Source: Ambrosia x helenae
Lineage: Eukaryota; Streptophyta; Magnoliopsida; Asterales; Asteraceae
NCBI GenBank assembly: GCA_030844895.1
Contig: CM061233.1
Coordinates: 54,551,453 to 54,615,452 of the forward strand
DNA: 64,000 bases
Reading direction: 5' to 3'
A program made the position numbers and the translations under genes. This document shows positions 46,810-57,101 of this stretch, in pieces. The stretch's first letter is position 1, and every line of letters starts with the position of its first letter. The notes beneath the pieces were generated by a model that saw only the letters and a program-made list of their open reading frames with translations, was not told the origin of the DNA and ran no database searches.

Positions 46810-47123
46810 GTCAAGTGAAGGAAGGAAGGAAGGAATTTGTGTGAAACCAAAAGCAGCACACACAATAAGAAGAAGAAGAGGATGGAGATTGGAGAGTGTA
46901 TTACTATTATTACTATTGGTTGATCAATGAATGAAGCAGTGCCTACTCTTCATATAGTAAGTAGGTGGAGAAGGAGGATTTGAAGAACAAGAAGCATGAA
47001 TGAAAACTACCATTTGCTCCGTCGGCTACTTTCATGTCGGCTTTTTATTCATTATATTTTTATTTTCAAACTACCCTTCTATTAATAATAAAATTATAGT
47101 GCTTTTGACTTCTCTTTTATTAT

Positions 47124-47437
47124 TTTTTTTTTAACGGCTAACGAATTAATTTCCGAGCATTCTCGGGCACCATTTTGGTGAATCAGATGCTCGAGAGTAC
47201 CCAGGCCACCAATTGCCACCAATTCCAGAGAAAACCCGACCACTCACCCGCCTGAAGGCACGACAGTGAAATAATCGGTAAAACCGATCGGGATCAGGAC
47301 TCGAACCCAAGCCAATGGCCGGGTCATCCCTCATTTCCCATCCACCAATGTCCTCCAAATGTAGCTAGTGAGAATTGAACCCAAGCCTTCATAGGAAACT
47401 TTAAGCCCTCAACCAACTGGGCTACAAGTGTTCGACA
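47124..47437 (-). mobile_element. tRNA-derived SINE, dimeric, with 14-bp target duplication
   Basis: On the minus strand it begins near AGCCCAGTTGGTTGAGGGC (pol III A box) and GGTTCAATTC (B box). A second B-box-like unit, GGTTCGAGTCC, follows about 95 bp on, and the element ends in an A-rich tail (plus-strand T run from 47124). The target duplication TTCTCTTTTATTAT is at 47110-47123 and 47438-47451. SINEs are moved by LINE machinery. It lies in the upstream flank of LON2, about 340 bp from the LON2 ATG. Confidence 0.85.
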
Positions 47438-47451
47438 TTCTCTTTTATTAT

Positions 47452-48318
47452 ACTTTCATATTTTCTATTAACCTTATCACTTCAACTCTTTTTTTTCTTT
47501 TCCATTATTTACATTTTCTTTTTTTTTTATTTTCTTGCTAACTATTTCATTAATATAATTTTATCATCATACTAAATTCTATAAACCGTTTGTTAAATTT
47601 AAAATTTAAGCCTACAAGTTTTTTGCTTTTCTTACAAATTTTGTCCCCCTTACTATATTTTACTATTTATTACTATAGAATTTTTCTCAAATAAATTTTT
47701 GTATTTTTGTATAGTATGAAGTATTAATAGATTAACATATTTTAGGTGCATACTTGTAAAAAGGTTATGAAATCACAATTTTATTAGCATTGACACCATG
47801 TGAGCGAGACTAGAGTTTTAGTGCGTTCATGTAATGTTTCAAATCAAACCTAGCTAATATCGATCAAAACCCCGTCACATAGAACGGGTATATTTACTAG
47901 TTTCATCTAATCACCAAATTTGGTCCTTACAAAATAAACACATTTGGCAGACGTCCCAAGTTTCGTGTTGGATCACGGATTTAGGAATTCACGTTACAAG
48001 AGAACAGCTTTGGTGTGCCCAAAAATAACGTTTTAAAATCGGACTAGATGCTGAATCGGCACATTGCTGGTTTGTTAGATCTTCAGTCGGACCTTGCCTA
48101 AGAACCGTATAACATATTATTAGTTTAAAATATAATATATATTAAAATATAGTAGAAATAAATTTTATAATAAACAAAGGGATAGGCTAAATGCACCCCT
48201 ATCTTTACTTTTCAACCCCCGTGTAGAAAACCATTTTAAAAATTATCAAAATCCACCTCTCTAAAAATCCATATTTTTATTTTAGATGCGGAAGTTACGG
48301 GTTGTGAAGCCATAATCA
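47452..48318. other. AT-rich intergenic DNA
   Basis: No gene or clear repeat recognised between the SINE and the hAT-like element. Confidence 0.5.
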
Positions 48319-48565
48319 TTCTAAAGTAGGGGTGTAAATGACACGTAGCGGCTCGAGAGCTAATCGGGATCGGCTCAGTAAAAAGCTCAAACAAGCCAAG
48401 CCTTAATGAGCCCGAGCCCGAGTTCGAGCCTGAAATATGACTCGTTTGATTGTCGAGCCCGAGCTCGAGCCTTACATACATAACTCGTTTAGGCTTGCGA
48501 GCCCAAACAAATCTATATATTATAATAAACCAAAGTTCAAAATCTCACATGACACTTAAAGAGGG

Positions 48566-50275
48566 TGATGTGTGCAAATAAGTATATAATTAAATTGATC
48601 AAGTTAAAATCCTAACTCTTCTAAAACCACACACTATCGGCAAGTGTACCGATCGCTAGTAACAAGTAGGCAAGACCAGGTATCGAACCTAAGATTTAAC
48701 ACTTTTGAGATCACTTTTAATGAATTACCTATTATATTATTATTACTATTAAATTGATATGTTGATTGGGGGTTTAAACTGAAATTAAAGTAAATTAATT
48801 GAAACTAAATAACTAATTAAACTAAGAAACTGACAATAAATGAAAACAGACGAATTCGTTTGGAACTTCTAATGAAGAGAAGACCGGTAACCTGGGTAGA
48901 ATCCCCAGACTTTGGTTATAAAAGCTGACTTATGTAATCTGGTTGGAGACCCTGTTCTCACCTAATAAACCTCCTGTCAAGGATAGCCGACTAGACTCAA
49001 AGCGGGACAAGTATTGAGATGCTAAAATGAGAATGGATCGCCCCTGCGAAACCAAATCCCACACTAATCCTTTAATCAACCACTCTTGGATCGAAAACTC
49101 CCAAACTGCGAAGCAGTCTTAACTAATACGAATGAAATCCTAGGAAAACTCTAAACACGAATAAGTAACCAGTCTCGCCCCAGCGATAACCAAATTACCA
49201 AACAATGCCTTGTTAGTCAACCTAGAAATCCTGAATTATATTCCTAACCTTCGGGAAGGGATTGCACACCTTAGCTAACTAATTTTAAAAACCTGTTAAA
49301 CTTGCGCTATTCCTAACTGCAAGAACTAGCTCAACAAAAAAAAGTAAATCAAACTAGAATGATTTCTAGATCTAGGGGATATTCCTATGTGCCTAGAACA
49401 TCAAAACCAACAAACAAGTAATCAAATCACTAAGCACTAGTACACAGATATTCAAAATCAAACATAAAAAATAAATCATGTAACTCAACACATCCAAAAT
49501 GGAAAACATAAGTCTTTAATTAAAAACCAAAATCTAGTTCATCATCTCAAGTCACCAATGAAAAGTTTATCAACTCATAATATCCATGAAAACAAAAACT
49601 AAGTTCAAACAAAGGAAATCAAACATGTTTAAGACGATGAAAAACAAATAAATAACTTAAAACCGAACCGAAAGCTCTTCGAATATGCGATGTATAGCTT
49701 CGGTAGGCTCCTCTTGCTCCAAAATCTCCAATTCAGGTCTCAAAATTCGTCCAAGAGGTGTATGTCTCGAAAATAGGGTTTGTTTAAGTATTTATATGGA
49801 GTTTATCCCTGATTTGTTGGTTAAAAGATAATTGTTTCGACATATAACCCCCTCACGCCCCTCTGGGGACTCCTCGAGGGTCTCGGCGCATTCATCAGTA
49901 TGTGCAATTGAGACCTACATTGATTTGGGCATAATTCTTGCTTTGGGCTTCTTTTTCTTGGGTTTTTATCTTTAATTCTACAAACAATAAACATTGTTGG
50001 CTCAATCTTCTTCTTAGCTCCTTAAAATGAACTTCTTTACTCATCAACTCTCGAGCCCGGATATTCGGAACAAATATTATTTGTCCGATTCATGTCGTTT
50101 TTCCGCCGAACATCTAAAACAAACAAAAATACGTAAATAATAACTAAAAATAAATAAAACCTATAAGATTACTAAATAAATAAAAACCAATTAAAAACTA
50201 ACTAAAATGATAAATAAACAACACGAAAAACTACTAAAATGCTAAGAAAAAGTGCATGTGTTTTGCAACACATCA
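48566..50275 (-). repeat. Athila-type solo LTR nested in the hAT element
   Basis: The plus strand starts TGATGTGTGCAAATAAG and ends in the hairpin ATGTGTT-TTGC-AACACAT plus CA. Internal wording (ACACACTATCGGCAAGTGTA, CCGGTAACCTGGGTAGAATC) matches noncoding LTRs of the Athila type and parallels 9990-11690. No PBS, gag or second LTR adjoins it. The flanking 5-mers differ (GAGGG versus AAGGC), so insertion as a unit is not proven. Confidence 0.5.
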
Positions 50276-50309
50276 AAGGCAACCTCCTCCTTAAGGAAAA
50301 CTGTTGTTG

Positions 50310-50345
50310 CTGCCTGCTGCTGCTGCTACTGCTGCTACTACTACT
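50310..50345 (+). repeat. CTG/CTA trinucleotide microsatellite
   Basis: TGCCTGCTGCTGCTGCTACT and further CTA units; 104 bp upstream of the captured kinase exon, perhaps part of the captured gene's 5' untranslated region. Confidence 0.8.
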
Positions 50346-50389
50346 AAAGTTTTGAAAAAAAAATCACGTTGTTTGATTAATTGATTGGT

Positions 50390-50420
<31 letters not shown>

Positions 50421-50448
50421 GTTTTAGCATTTATTTATTGTTTTACAG

Positions 50449-50666
50449 AATTCAAATCCGTTGGTGTGTGAGGCTAACTTATGTTCGATAAGATTCGTAA
50501 CCGACTGATTCGAGTGAAGAAATATCCAATCGAAGCCGAGCATTATGAACTGTATGAGGACATAGGCCAAGGCGTTAGTGCTTTGGTTTTTCGAGTCAAG
50601 TGTCTTGATAATGATGAGATTGTTGCTATCAATGTTCTCGATTTTGAACGTGGAAACTACGATTTG
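50449..50666 (+). pseudogene. Captured Ste20/BLUS1-like kinase exon, catalytic Lys lost
   Basis: An acceptor TTTTACAG precedes 50449 and a donor follows 50666 (TTTG|GTATAT). From ATG 50481 the exon codes for 62 residues: KYPIEAEHYELYEDIGQGVS..., the start of a plant Ste20/SPAK-OSR1-type kinase such as BLUS1 relatives, with the glycine-rich loop IGQGVSALVF. The expected VAIKVLDFE reads VAINVLDFE, so the ATP-anchoring lysine is replaced by asparagine. No further kinase exons were seen. The fragment lies inside an hAT-like element, so gene capture is likely. Confidence 0.75.
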
Positions 50667-51068
50667 GTATATTTGGATTTTGTATCGTTTTTTGTTGTGT
50701 TTATGTTAATATGTGTGTGTGTATGTATATGTATGTTGATGATCTTTTCTTCTTTGATGATATTTTAAGTGTCAATGTTCAAAGTGGTGAAGAAGTAGTT
50801 ATTAAACTAGTATTGTTGATTTTCATTCTTAGATGGTGTTGTTTGATTAATCATTAGTGTTGTTGTCCATTTCCTATTGGTAGAGATGATCACTTTTATG
50901 TTTATTTGATATATGTATGAATGTTCTTTAATCTTGGTTAAATAAAGCGCGAAGGACTAGCAAATGGCTATTTACTTTACAGATGAAATTCAAGAATTTT
51001 CTTTTACCAATTCGACTAGGTTTGTAGTGCTTCTTCATGTTGAAGTATAAGCATTGGATTTATAGATT
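50667..51068. other. Possible captured intron, no gene
   Basis: T-rich sequence after the kinase exon's donor, with no further exon recognisable. It may be the intron captured along with the exon. Confidence 0.35.
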
Positions 51069-51155
51069 GTTTTAGGTTAGGCATTGAATATTGATATTAG
51101 AGTTATGCATTTTTTTCGCCTTTATGATAGGTGTTAATATTAGAGTTATAAATTT

Positions 51156-52642
51156 GGTTTCATGCCAGAGCGGTCAACTACGGAAGCAATACACATTCTA
51201 CGGAGGTTGATGTAAAAGTATAGGGAGAAAAAGCGGGATCTTCATATGGCCTTTATAGATCTTGAAAAGGCATATGACAGTGTGCCACGTCAACTGATTT
51301 GAGACAGTCTAGAGAGTAGAGGGGTCCCTGAGAGGTATATAGACTTGATTAAGGATATGTATAGAAGAACCGAAGCTAGTGTTCGCTCACCTGTAGAAGA
51401 TACCGATTCCTTCCCTGTGGGGATAGGACTCCACCAAGGATCTGCGTTTAGTCCGTTCCTTTTTGCAGTCATCTTGGATGAGTTGTCCAAGTCGATTCAG
51501 GAGACAGTGCCGTGGTGCATGCTTTTTGCATATGGTATTGTGTTAGATGCAGAGTCCAAACTTAGGCGGAATGAGAAACTAGAGGGTTGGCGCACAGCTT
51601 TAGAGGGCAAGGGTTTAAGGATTAGTCGTTCATAGACTGAGTACATGTATTGTTGTTTCAGTGGTGCCACCCATGACGAAAGTACTCTAGCTACGATTGA
51701 AGTTCAAGTTGTACTGTAGAGAAATAAGTTCAAGTACTTAGGATCATTTGTTCAGAGGGATGGGGAGATAGATAGTGATGTCACCCATCGCATACAAGCT
51801 GGTTGGTGTAGGTGGAGGGCTATGAGTGAGATTTTATGTGACAAAATGTTCCCTGTTAAATTAAAAGGAAAATTCTATAGGGTTGCGGTGAGACATGCTA
51901 TGTTATGTAGGACAGATTGTTGGCCATCAAGAAGACACATGCGCGCAAGATGGAGGTAGCAGAAATGAGGATGCTAAGGTGGATGTGCGGGCACACGAGG
52001 GTAGACCGGATAAGAAATGAGGTTATTAGGGATAGGTTAGAGGTAGCTAGTATATCAAACAAGAAAAATGAGGGAAGATTAAGATGGTATGGGCATGTGA
52101 AGAGGAGGCAAATGACGACCCTAGTTAGAGTATTGGAAACCCTCACTGTAGAGGGAAAGAGGTGTAGAGGAAGACCCAAATTGACTTGGGATGAGCGGAT
52201 TAGGCATGATTTAGTTGAGATGCACCTCTCTAAGGACATGGTCGAGGATAGGGGTTCGTGGAGGCAAAAGATTAAGGTTAAGGATTATTAGGGATGGTCT
52301 GGTTGTATCATAGCGGACCTTAGACTTTTTCTTACACCGGTAGGAGGTCTGTAAGTGTGACTTGTATTTTGGGTGTTTATAGTTTATGTTGTTTTTATGG
52401 CGTATATACATTTGTTTTACCACGTGACGCTTTCAACGTTTTCTCTAAATTCAGTAGCTCTTTATTAATTTTAGGGTTGTTTGCTTGTCGATTGTGTGTT
52501 GTCGAGCCGGGGGTCTCTCTGGAAAGCAGTCTCTCTATCCGCAAGGATAGGGGTAAGGTTTGCTTACATCTCACCCTCCTCAGACCCTACTCTTAGCTTT
52601 GCTAATTGTGGGATTTACTGGTTATGGTTGTTGTTGTTTGTA
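51156..52642 (+). pseudogene. RTE-type LINE fragment (reverse transcriptase, decayed)
   Basis: Reads from GFMPERSTTEAIHILRRL through HMAFIDLEKAYDSVPRQLI and GLHQGSAFSPFLFAVILDEL. The catalytic FADD motif is changed to FAYG. It then continues to the C-terminal KTHARKMEVAEMRMLRWMCG and EGRLRWYGHVKRR, which is typical of plant RTE LINEs. Several stops (for example after RRLM and PRQLI, and at 51631) and frameshifts. The 3' end has a TTG-rich tail (TGGTTGTTGTTGTTTG). The 5' endonuclease part is absent. Inactive. Confidence 0.85.
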
Positions 52643-52957
52643 TTATTTTAGGTTAGGTATTGAATATTGATATTAGAGTTATGCAATTTTTAAGCCTTTA
52701 TGATAGGTGTTAATACAAGAGTTATATATTGTTTTAGGTTAGGTATCAATATTAGTATGTTAGAGTTGTACATTTTTTAGCCTTTAGGATAGGTGTTAAT
52801 ATTAAAGTTACATTGGACTTATACATTGTTTTAGGTTAGGTGTTAGCATTGGAGTTGTACATTGTTTTAGATTAGGTATTAATATTAGAGTTATACATTG
52901 TTTTAGGTTAGATGTTAACATAATGTAAATCTTTTACTTCATATCATAAAGGGTAAA

Positions 52958-53499
52958 TTACATAAGGATGGTAGGCAGGCGGGCAACAAGCTGCGCTGCC
53001 ACCCTTTTCTGGATAGAAAATCCTAATCTGATAAAAACAAACCCCCGCCCTTGAGGAAAGTTTTTGTGCACTACTCGCTGAACCCAGGCCAAAAACCGCA
53101 CCGCCTCTAGTTCCAAGGAACCGAACGTGTCGAAGGCCAAGGGAACGAAAACATGTTGATTATCCTCACATGCTTTAGCGTGCTTTTTCACTTTCTTAGA
53201 TTCAGCTCTCATGACCGCTTGCCCGGCCACAAACCCACTATCCCGAAGCCCAACTAGGGGGGACAACCCGGTAAGATCAACACACACATGTTTCCTACCT
53301 TCCCAACCAAAAACTAAGACGTATGCTGGGCGCAAGGTGGACCTCCCTCCGCGGGGTCTGTGAGAAAATTAACTGACGCCTCTTTTCTTGTGGAGATCCC
53401 CGCTCTTCTAAGGATGTCTGCTAATGCATCCCAGATAAAATCGTGTCGATATTTAAACCCTGGCAATTCCTTACAATGTAACGCATGTTCCCCATACAC
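52958..53499 (-). pseudogene. RT-associated C-terminal fragment (plant non-LTR-like)
   Basis: Two overlapping minus-strand ORFs joined by one frameshift near 53320. The text GEHALHCKELPGFKYRHDFI, CVDLTGLSPLVGLRDSG, FVPLAFDTFGSLELEAV and IQKRVAAQLVARLP resembles a C-terminal region repeatedly seen in plant proteins annotated as reverse-transcriptase-like. I am fairly sure it is transposon-derived, less sure of the exact family. It sits between units of the tandem repeat. Confidence 0.55.
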
Positions 53500-54033
53500 A
53501 TCAAGGCATTAGAATTATACATTGTTTAAAGTTAGACGTTAACATTTGAGTTATACATTGTTAATTGTTTTATGTTAGGTGCTACCCAAAGCTTTCCTAC
53601 ATGTAACTGTAAAGCACATCAGTCTATTTCATATGTAAAATTGATGTGTCATATTAGATTTCTCAACCCCGGGACGCTCCCAGGGTATAATCTAGTGTTA
53701 TATATTTTTTTATGTATGGGATTTTGTCCTTTGAACATGTTTAATTTTAATTAATAATATTGGTGAGCCGAGCTCGAGCCGAGCTTTTGTTCGTATAATA
53801 AGCCATTGAAGCGAGCTTGAGCTGAGCTTTTTGGTAGTTTAAAATTGTTTTCAAATTACCTTGAGCAGAGCCGAGCTCGAGCTCTTATGTTTTACTTTCG
53901 AGCCGAGCTCAAGCTCGAGCCTCAGAAAAGCATGACGAGCCGAGCTCAAGCCTAGTTGGATTCGGCTCGGCTCAGCTCGGCTCGGCTCGTTTACACCCCT
54001 ATTCTAAAGAAATTAATTAACTATTTGAGTATA

Positions 54034-54368
54034 TGTAAGTCCAAGATCTTCTCTACCGGGTATCAAACCAACCACTCAATGGATGCGGAATATCGATTGA
54101 ATGGTGAAGAACAAGAAAGAGACTTAGAATGGAATGATTATATTATCAAGTGCACACGTCTTCTAAAGAGACGTCTGGTACACACACTAGCCGAGTACAA
54201 TATGAATCAAAGATAATCAAAATGACTAGCAACCCCAAAACAACTAAGTAACCCCCTATTTATACTAACATAGGGCGGTCATATTACATGGGCCATAAGG
54301 GCCGAAAACCCACATACTACACTAATATCATCCAAGACAACGCAAACCTTCCAAAATATAGCCCAACA
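54034..54368 (-). repeat. 3' LTR of the second copia element
   Basis: Plus-strand ends TGTAAGTCC and AGCCCAACA; 335 bp. Its first 148 bp match 63853-64000 with no difference seen. Left flank GTATA is the candidate target duplication; the other copy is outside the window. Confidence 0.9.
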
Positions 54369-54370
54369 AT

Positions 54371-54380
54371 ATCCCCCTAG
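54371..54380 (-). other. Polypurine tract of the second copia element
   Basis: The minus strand reads CTAGGGGGAT two bases before the 3' LTR. Confidence 0.75.
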
Positions 54381-54403
54381 GTTTGTGTTGACTTGTAATG
54401 GCT

Positions 54404-57101
54404 TTAACGCTTTTTGCTGCTTTTGCTGCGCTTCTTTGAGCTTTTCTTCTTCTCTTCCATAGCTCTCTTCCATTCTTCAGGTGACTTACCAACATACGGA
54501 CCAAACAATTCTGTCTCCACCCTTCCTCTCTTATCGGATGCTAACCCCAGTCTATCCACTTGTGCTACATCACTAGTAAATGATTTAGCACAGACCTCAT
54601 ACGTGGGGTCACACTGAATCTGATGTCTAGCTAGAACTTGAACATCTTCCGAATGCAGACTCATCAAATCTCTAGCATCAGATATCCTGAATTCGTCTGT
54701 ATCACAAACAATCACTGCAGAAGAAGAAGTAGGATCATACACCTAGAATCTCATGTCTTTAAAGCAACCTCTATCCATTGGCTTGGTCAAGGGGATAGTC
54801 TTCAATTTCTCAGTCGGTGGCCATTGAACAGTTTTAAAAGGCTTTCCATCAGCACCTCGTACCCCTTTATATTCCACCAATAGTGAACTGGCAGTCTTCA
54901 TATCTCTGAAATTTACTTTTGCCTGCTCCTGAATCCTCTTATGAAACGTGAGACCTATCTTATTCCTTGGATTCCTTGTCTGGTTTATGAAAGGGGATCT
55001 AGCAAGTTCAGTCAAATCAATTTTCGTCCAGGAGTTGAAAGCAGACGTAGAAGCATAATATTCAACCGCTCCATTCTTTCTATGAACCACGAAAACTCAT
55101 TTATCATCATTATACCTCCAACACTCTATCCCAGTTCGATTACCGTACGTGTCATACCTATCACTGGTAATCGTCACATATCGTTCTGGATGCTCTTCCA
55201 TTGGATCAATAGACGGTTCAGCTAAATTCTTGAGAACGTATGCACTTCCAGGTCGACGATCTCTAACCCTGGGAACTTGATCTTCGAAATACTTCTTCAT
55301 GTGTTCTTCATGTTCTTTCTCTGATCTTTCACGTTCAGCTGGAGTCAATACCTTATCAACAAAAGAAGATGTCTCAGAGAACTCCTTTCCAAACTTGTTC
55401 TCGAGTTTCTGAGTCAAATTAAGTAATCTCGCTGAAACATCGCCCAAACCGGTCTCCAATTCAGCAATCTTCTTTTCCTTCTTAGTGACCGTCTCCATCA
55501 AGCTCTGCACCTGAGCTGTTAACCAAACATTCTCAGTCTCCAGTTTCAACACTTTAGCCTGTAATATGTGAACGTCCACTTCTGCAAACACATCTTCATC
55601 ACTTTCAATCTCTTCTCGATTTTTCTCTCTTTCTTCAGTCATCAGAAATTCCACATCCACCTTCTTTCCTTGTTCTTTATCTGCAAGAAAAGCCATCTGA
55701 GCTTTCTGAAACTCTTCTTCATTAAACAAAACCTTTCCAGAACCAGAAGCACCAGAGGATTCAGTTTCCTCACTAAGTCTCCCAGTGATAGGTGCTTGGC
55801 TCATGAATTGAGAGAAAGCTTCGGTTGCAAGGATTGGTGAAGTAGAAGAAACAATAGTGCCAACAGGAATATCAGGTGAAATTTCAGCATCTGTCATAGT
55901 AGTGTCAGCAGCAGCAGCAGGAATAGTCTCTTCAGCAGAAGCCTCAGTAGTAACATTCAGCCGTGGGTCCCTTTTACTTCGCTTTCTTGGCCGTAAGTCA
56001 AAACCTGTATCTTCAGCAACTTCATCATCAACGACTGTCTCAGCTGCAACAACGGTTGGAGGAATCCTTTGTTCAGCCTCTCGAACAGTATCTAATATGC
56101 TTGACAATACCTCTGCTTGAGGAATAATTGACGCAGAAGTAGAAATGTCAGTAGCTTGAGTCACAATTTCTTCTCCTACTATCTCTTTCTCCGCTTCAGT
56201 CACAGACTTTATCTCAGCGTTCTCAAGAATGAAATCATCTATCTCATCATCATTCAGGTCATCAAACTCAAAGTTCTCAAACTGATCATCTTCATTTTCT
56301 GTAGTCAGTTTGTCATCTCTTACTTCCTTCTCATCTTCGCTTTCTGTATCAGATTCACTTTCCACCTCAGTCAAGTCAACTTTTTCAGTAGGAGAACGTA
56401 GTTCGGCAGATGGTGGATCAATGATCTGAACATCATGCTCTTCGGCAACAAGAGCAGATGAAGTAATTTGCGCTTCTTCAACAATCTCAGCGAAATTCCC
56501 GAATTTCTCCAGAGGAAACTTTCCTTCAAACATTTGCTTAGCATCCTTACGGTTCTGTTTTATCAGTCCAAAAGCCTGAGGAGCCATACACTTTTGATCA
56601 TACGTCTCAATGGTTCTCTCCAAATTTGGATATTTCTTTTCTAGTATCATTTGAACAAATCGTGGAACCTTATAGAAATACCTCTTATTCAGTGTCTTCA
56701 TATTAACTATCATGTCCTCAAAAACACACCTTGAAAAGTTAAAATCCCATCCTTCAATCAACGCCACTATTCCCGAAGTATACTTTAAATTCATCTGATC
56801 TAAACCACTCTTATTTCCTCCCAAACTTGCCAGAAACATATGAATCAGCATTCTCTAGTAGCTGGGAAACAGTTTCTTGATAAATGGAGAAGCATTTAAA
56901 TCACCCTCATAACCCATCCTTCTTAATGTTGGAGCAACCTGCTCTCTTGTAAAACTAACAGGGTCTTCATCAGAATCACCAAAAAGCAGCACCTCACGAA
57001 TATCCTGTTCTGAGATCGACACCTCAGTTCCCCGAATCTTTGATCAAATAAGAGTATCTAACTTTCGTGCCCTTGCATTATCCCAGAATTCAGATATCCA
57101 G
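54404..57101 (-). pseudogene. Third ORF of the second copia element (broken, 5' part lost)
   Basis: Read from about 57100, the text SKIRGTEVSISEQDIREVLL, MLIHMFLASLGGNKSGLDQM and FYKVPRFVQMILEKKYPNLE parallels SKIQDMEMFLTEADIREALQ, HVLIHVFG and LYPRFLMMIFDYKYP in the third ORF of the first element. An acidic middle, a coiled coil (about 55480-55560, KKEKKIAELETGLGDVSARL), a C-terminal region (VYDPTSSSAVIV, TSDVAQV) and a Lys/Ser-rich tail follow. In-frame stops occur near 57040, near 56854, at 55097-55099 and at 54743-54745. The N-terminus is missing where it joins the RNase H remnant. No membrane segment. Confidence 0.7.

Larger units (their letters stand above)
51069..53590. repeat. Interrupted tandem repeat (TTGTTTTAGGTTAGGTRTT units)
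   Basis: Degenerate 35-80 bp units containing TTGTTTTAGGTTAGGTGTTA and ATATTAGAGTTATACATTG occur at 51069-51155, 52646-52945 and 53505-53590. The first gap holds the RTE LINE (51156-52642) and the second the RT-like fragment (52958-53499). The array was probably continuous before these insertions. Confidence 0.6.
48327..54001. mobile_element. hAT-like TIR element carrying captured and nested DNA
   Basis: Ends TAGGGGTGTAAATG and CGTTTACACCCCTA form a 12-14 bp inverted repeat. Both ends are flanked by the 8-bp duplication TTCTAAAG (48319-48326 and 54002-54009), the size typical of hAT insertions. Subterminal zones (48349-48510, 53763-53995) are dense in GAGCTCGAGCC/GGCTCGGCTC words, as in many plant hATs. 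No transposase is visible, so it is non-autonomous. Inside are a solo-type LTR, a kinase exon, a tandem repeat, an RTE LINE and an RT-like fragment. Confidence 0.85.

Noticed and set aside
46771..46863. N-terminal extension of LON2 with an isoleucine run
   Set aside because: The frame is open upstream through the AAT repeat, but the upstream end starts with GTG and no in-frame ATG was found; Arabidopsis LON2 starts at about the 46770 position.
47146..47358. Minus-strand ORF of 70 codons
   Set aside because: It lies entirely inside the SINE.
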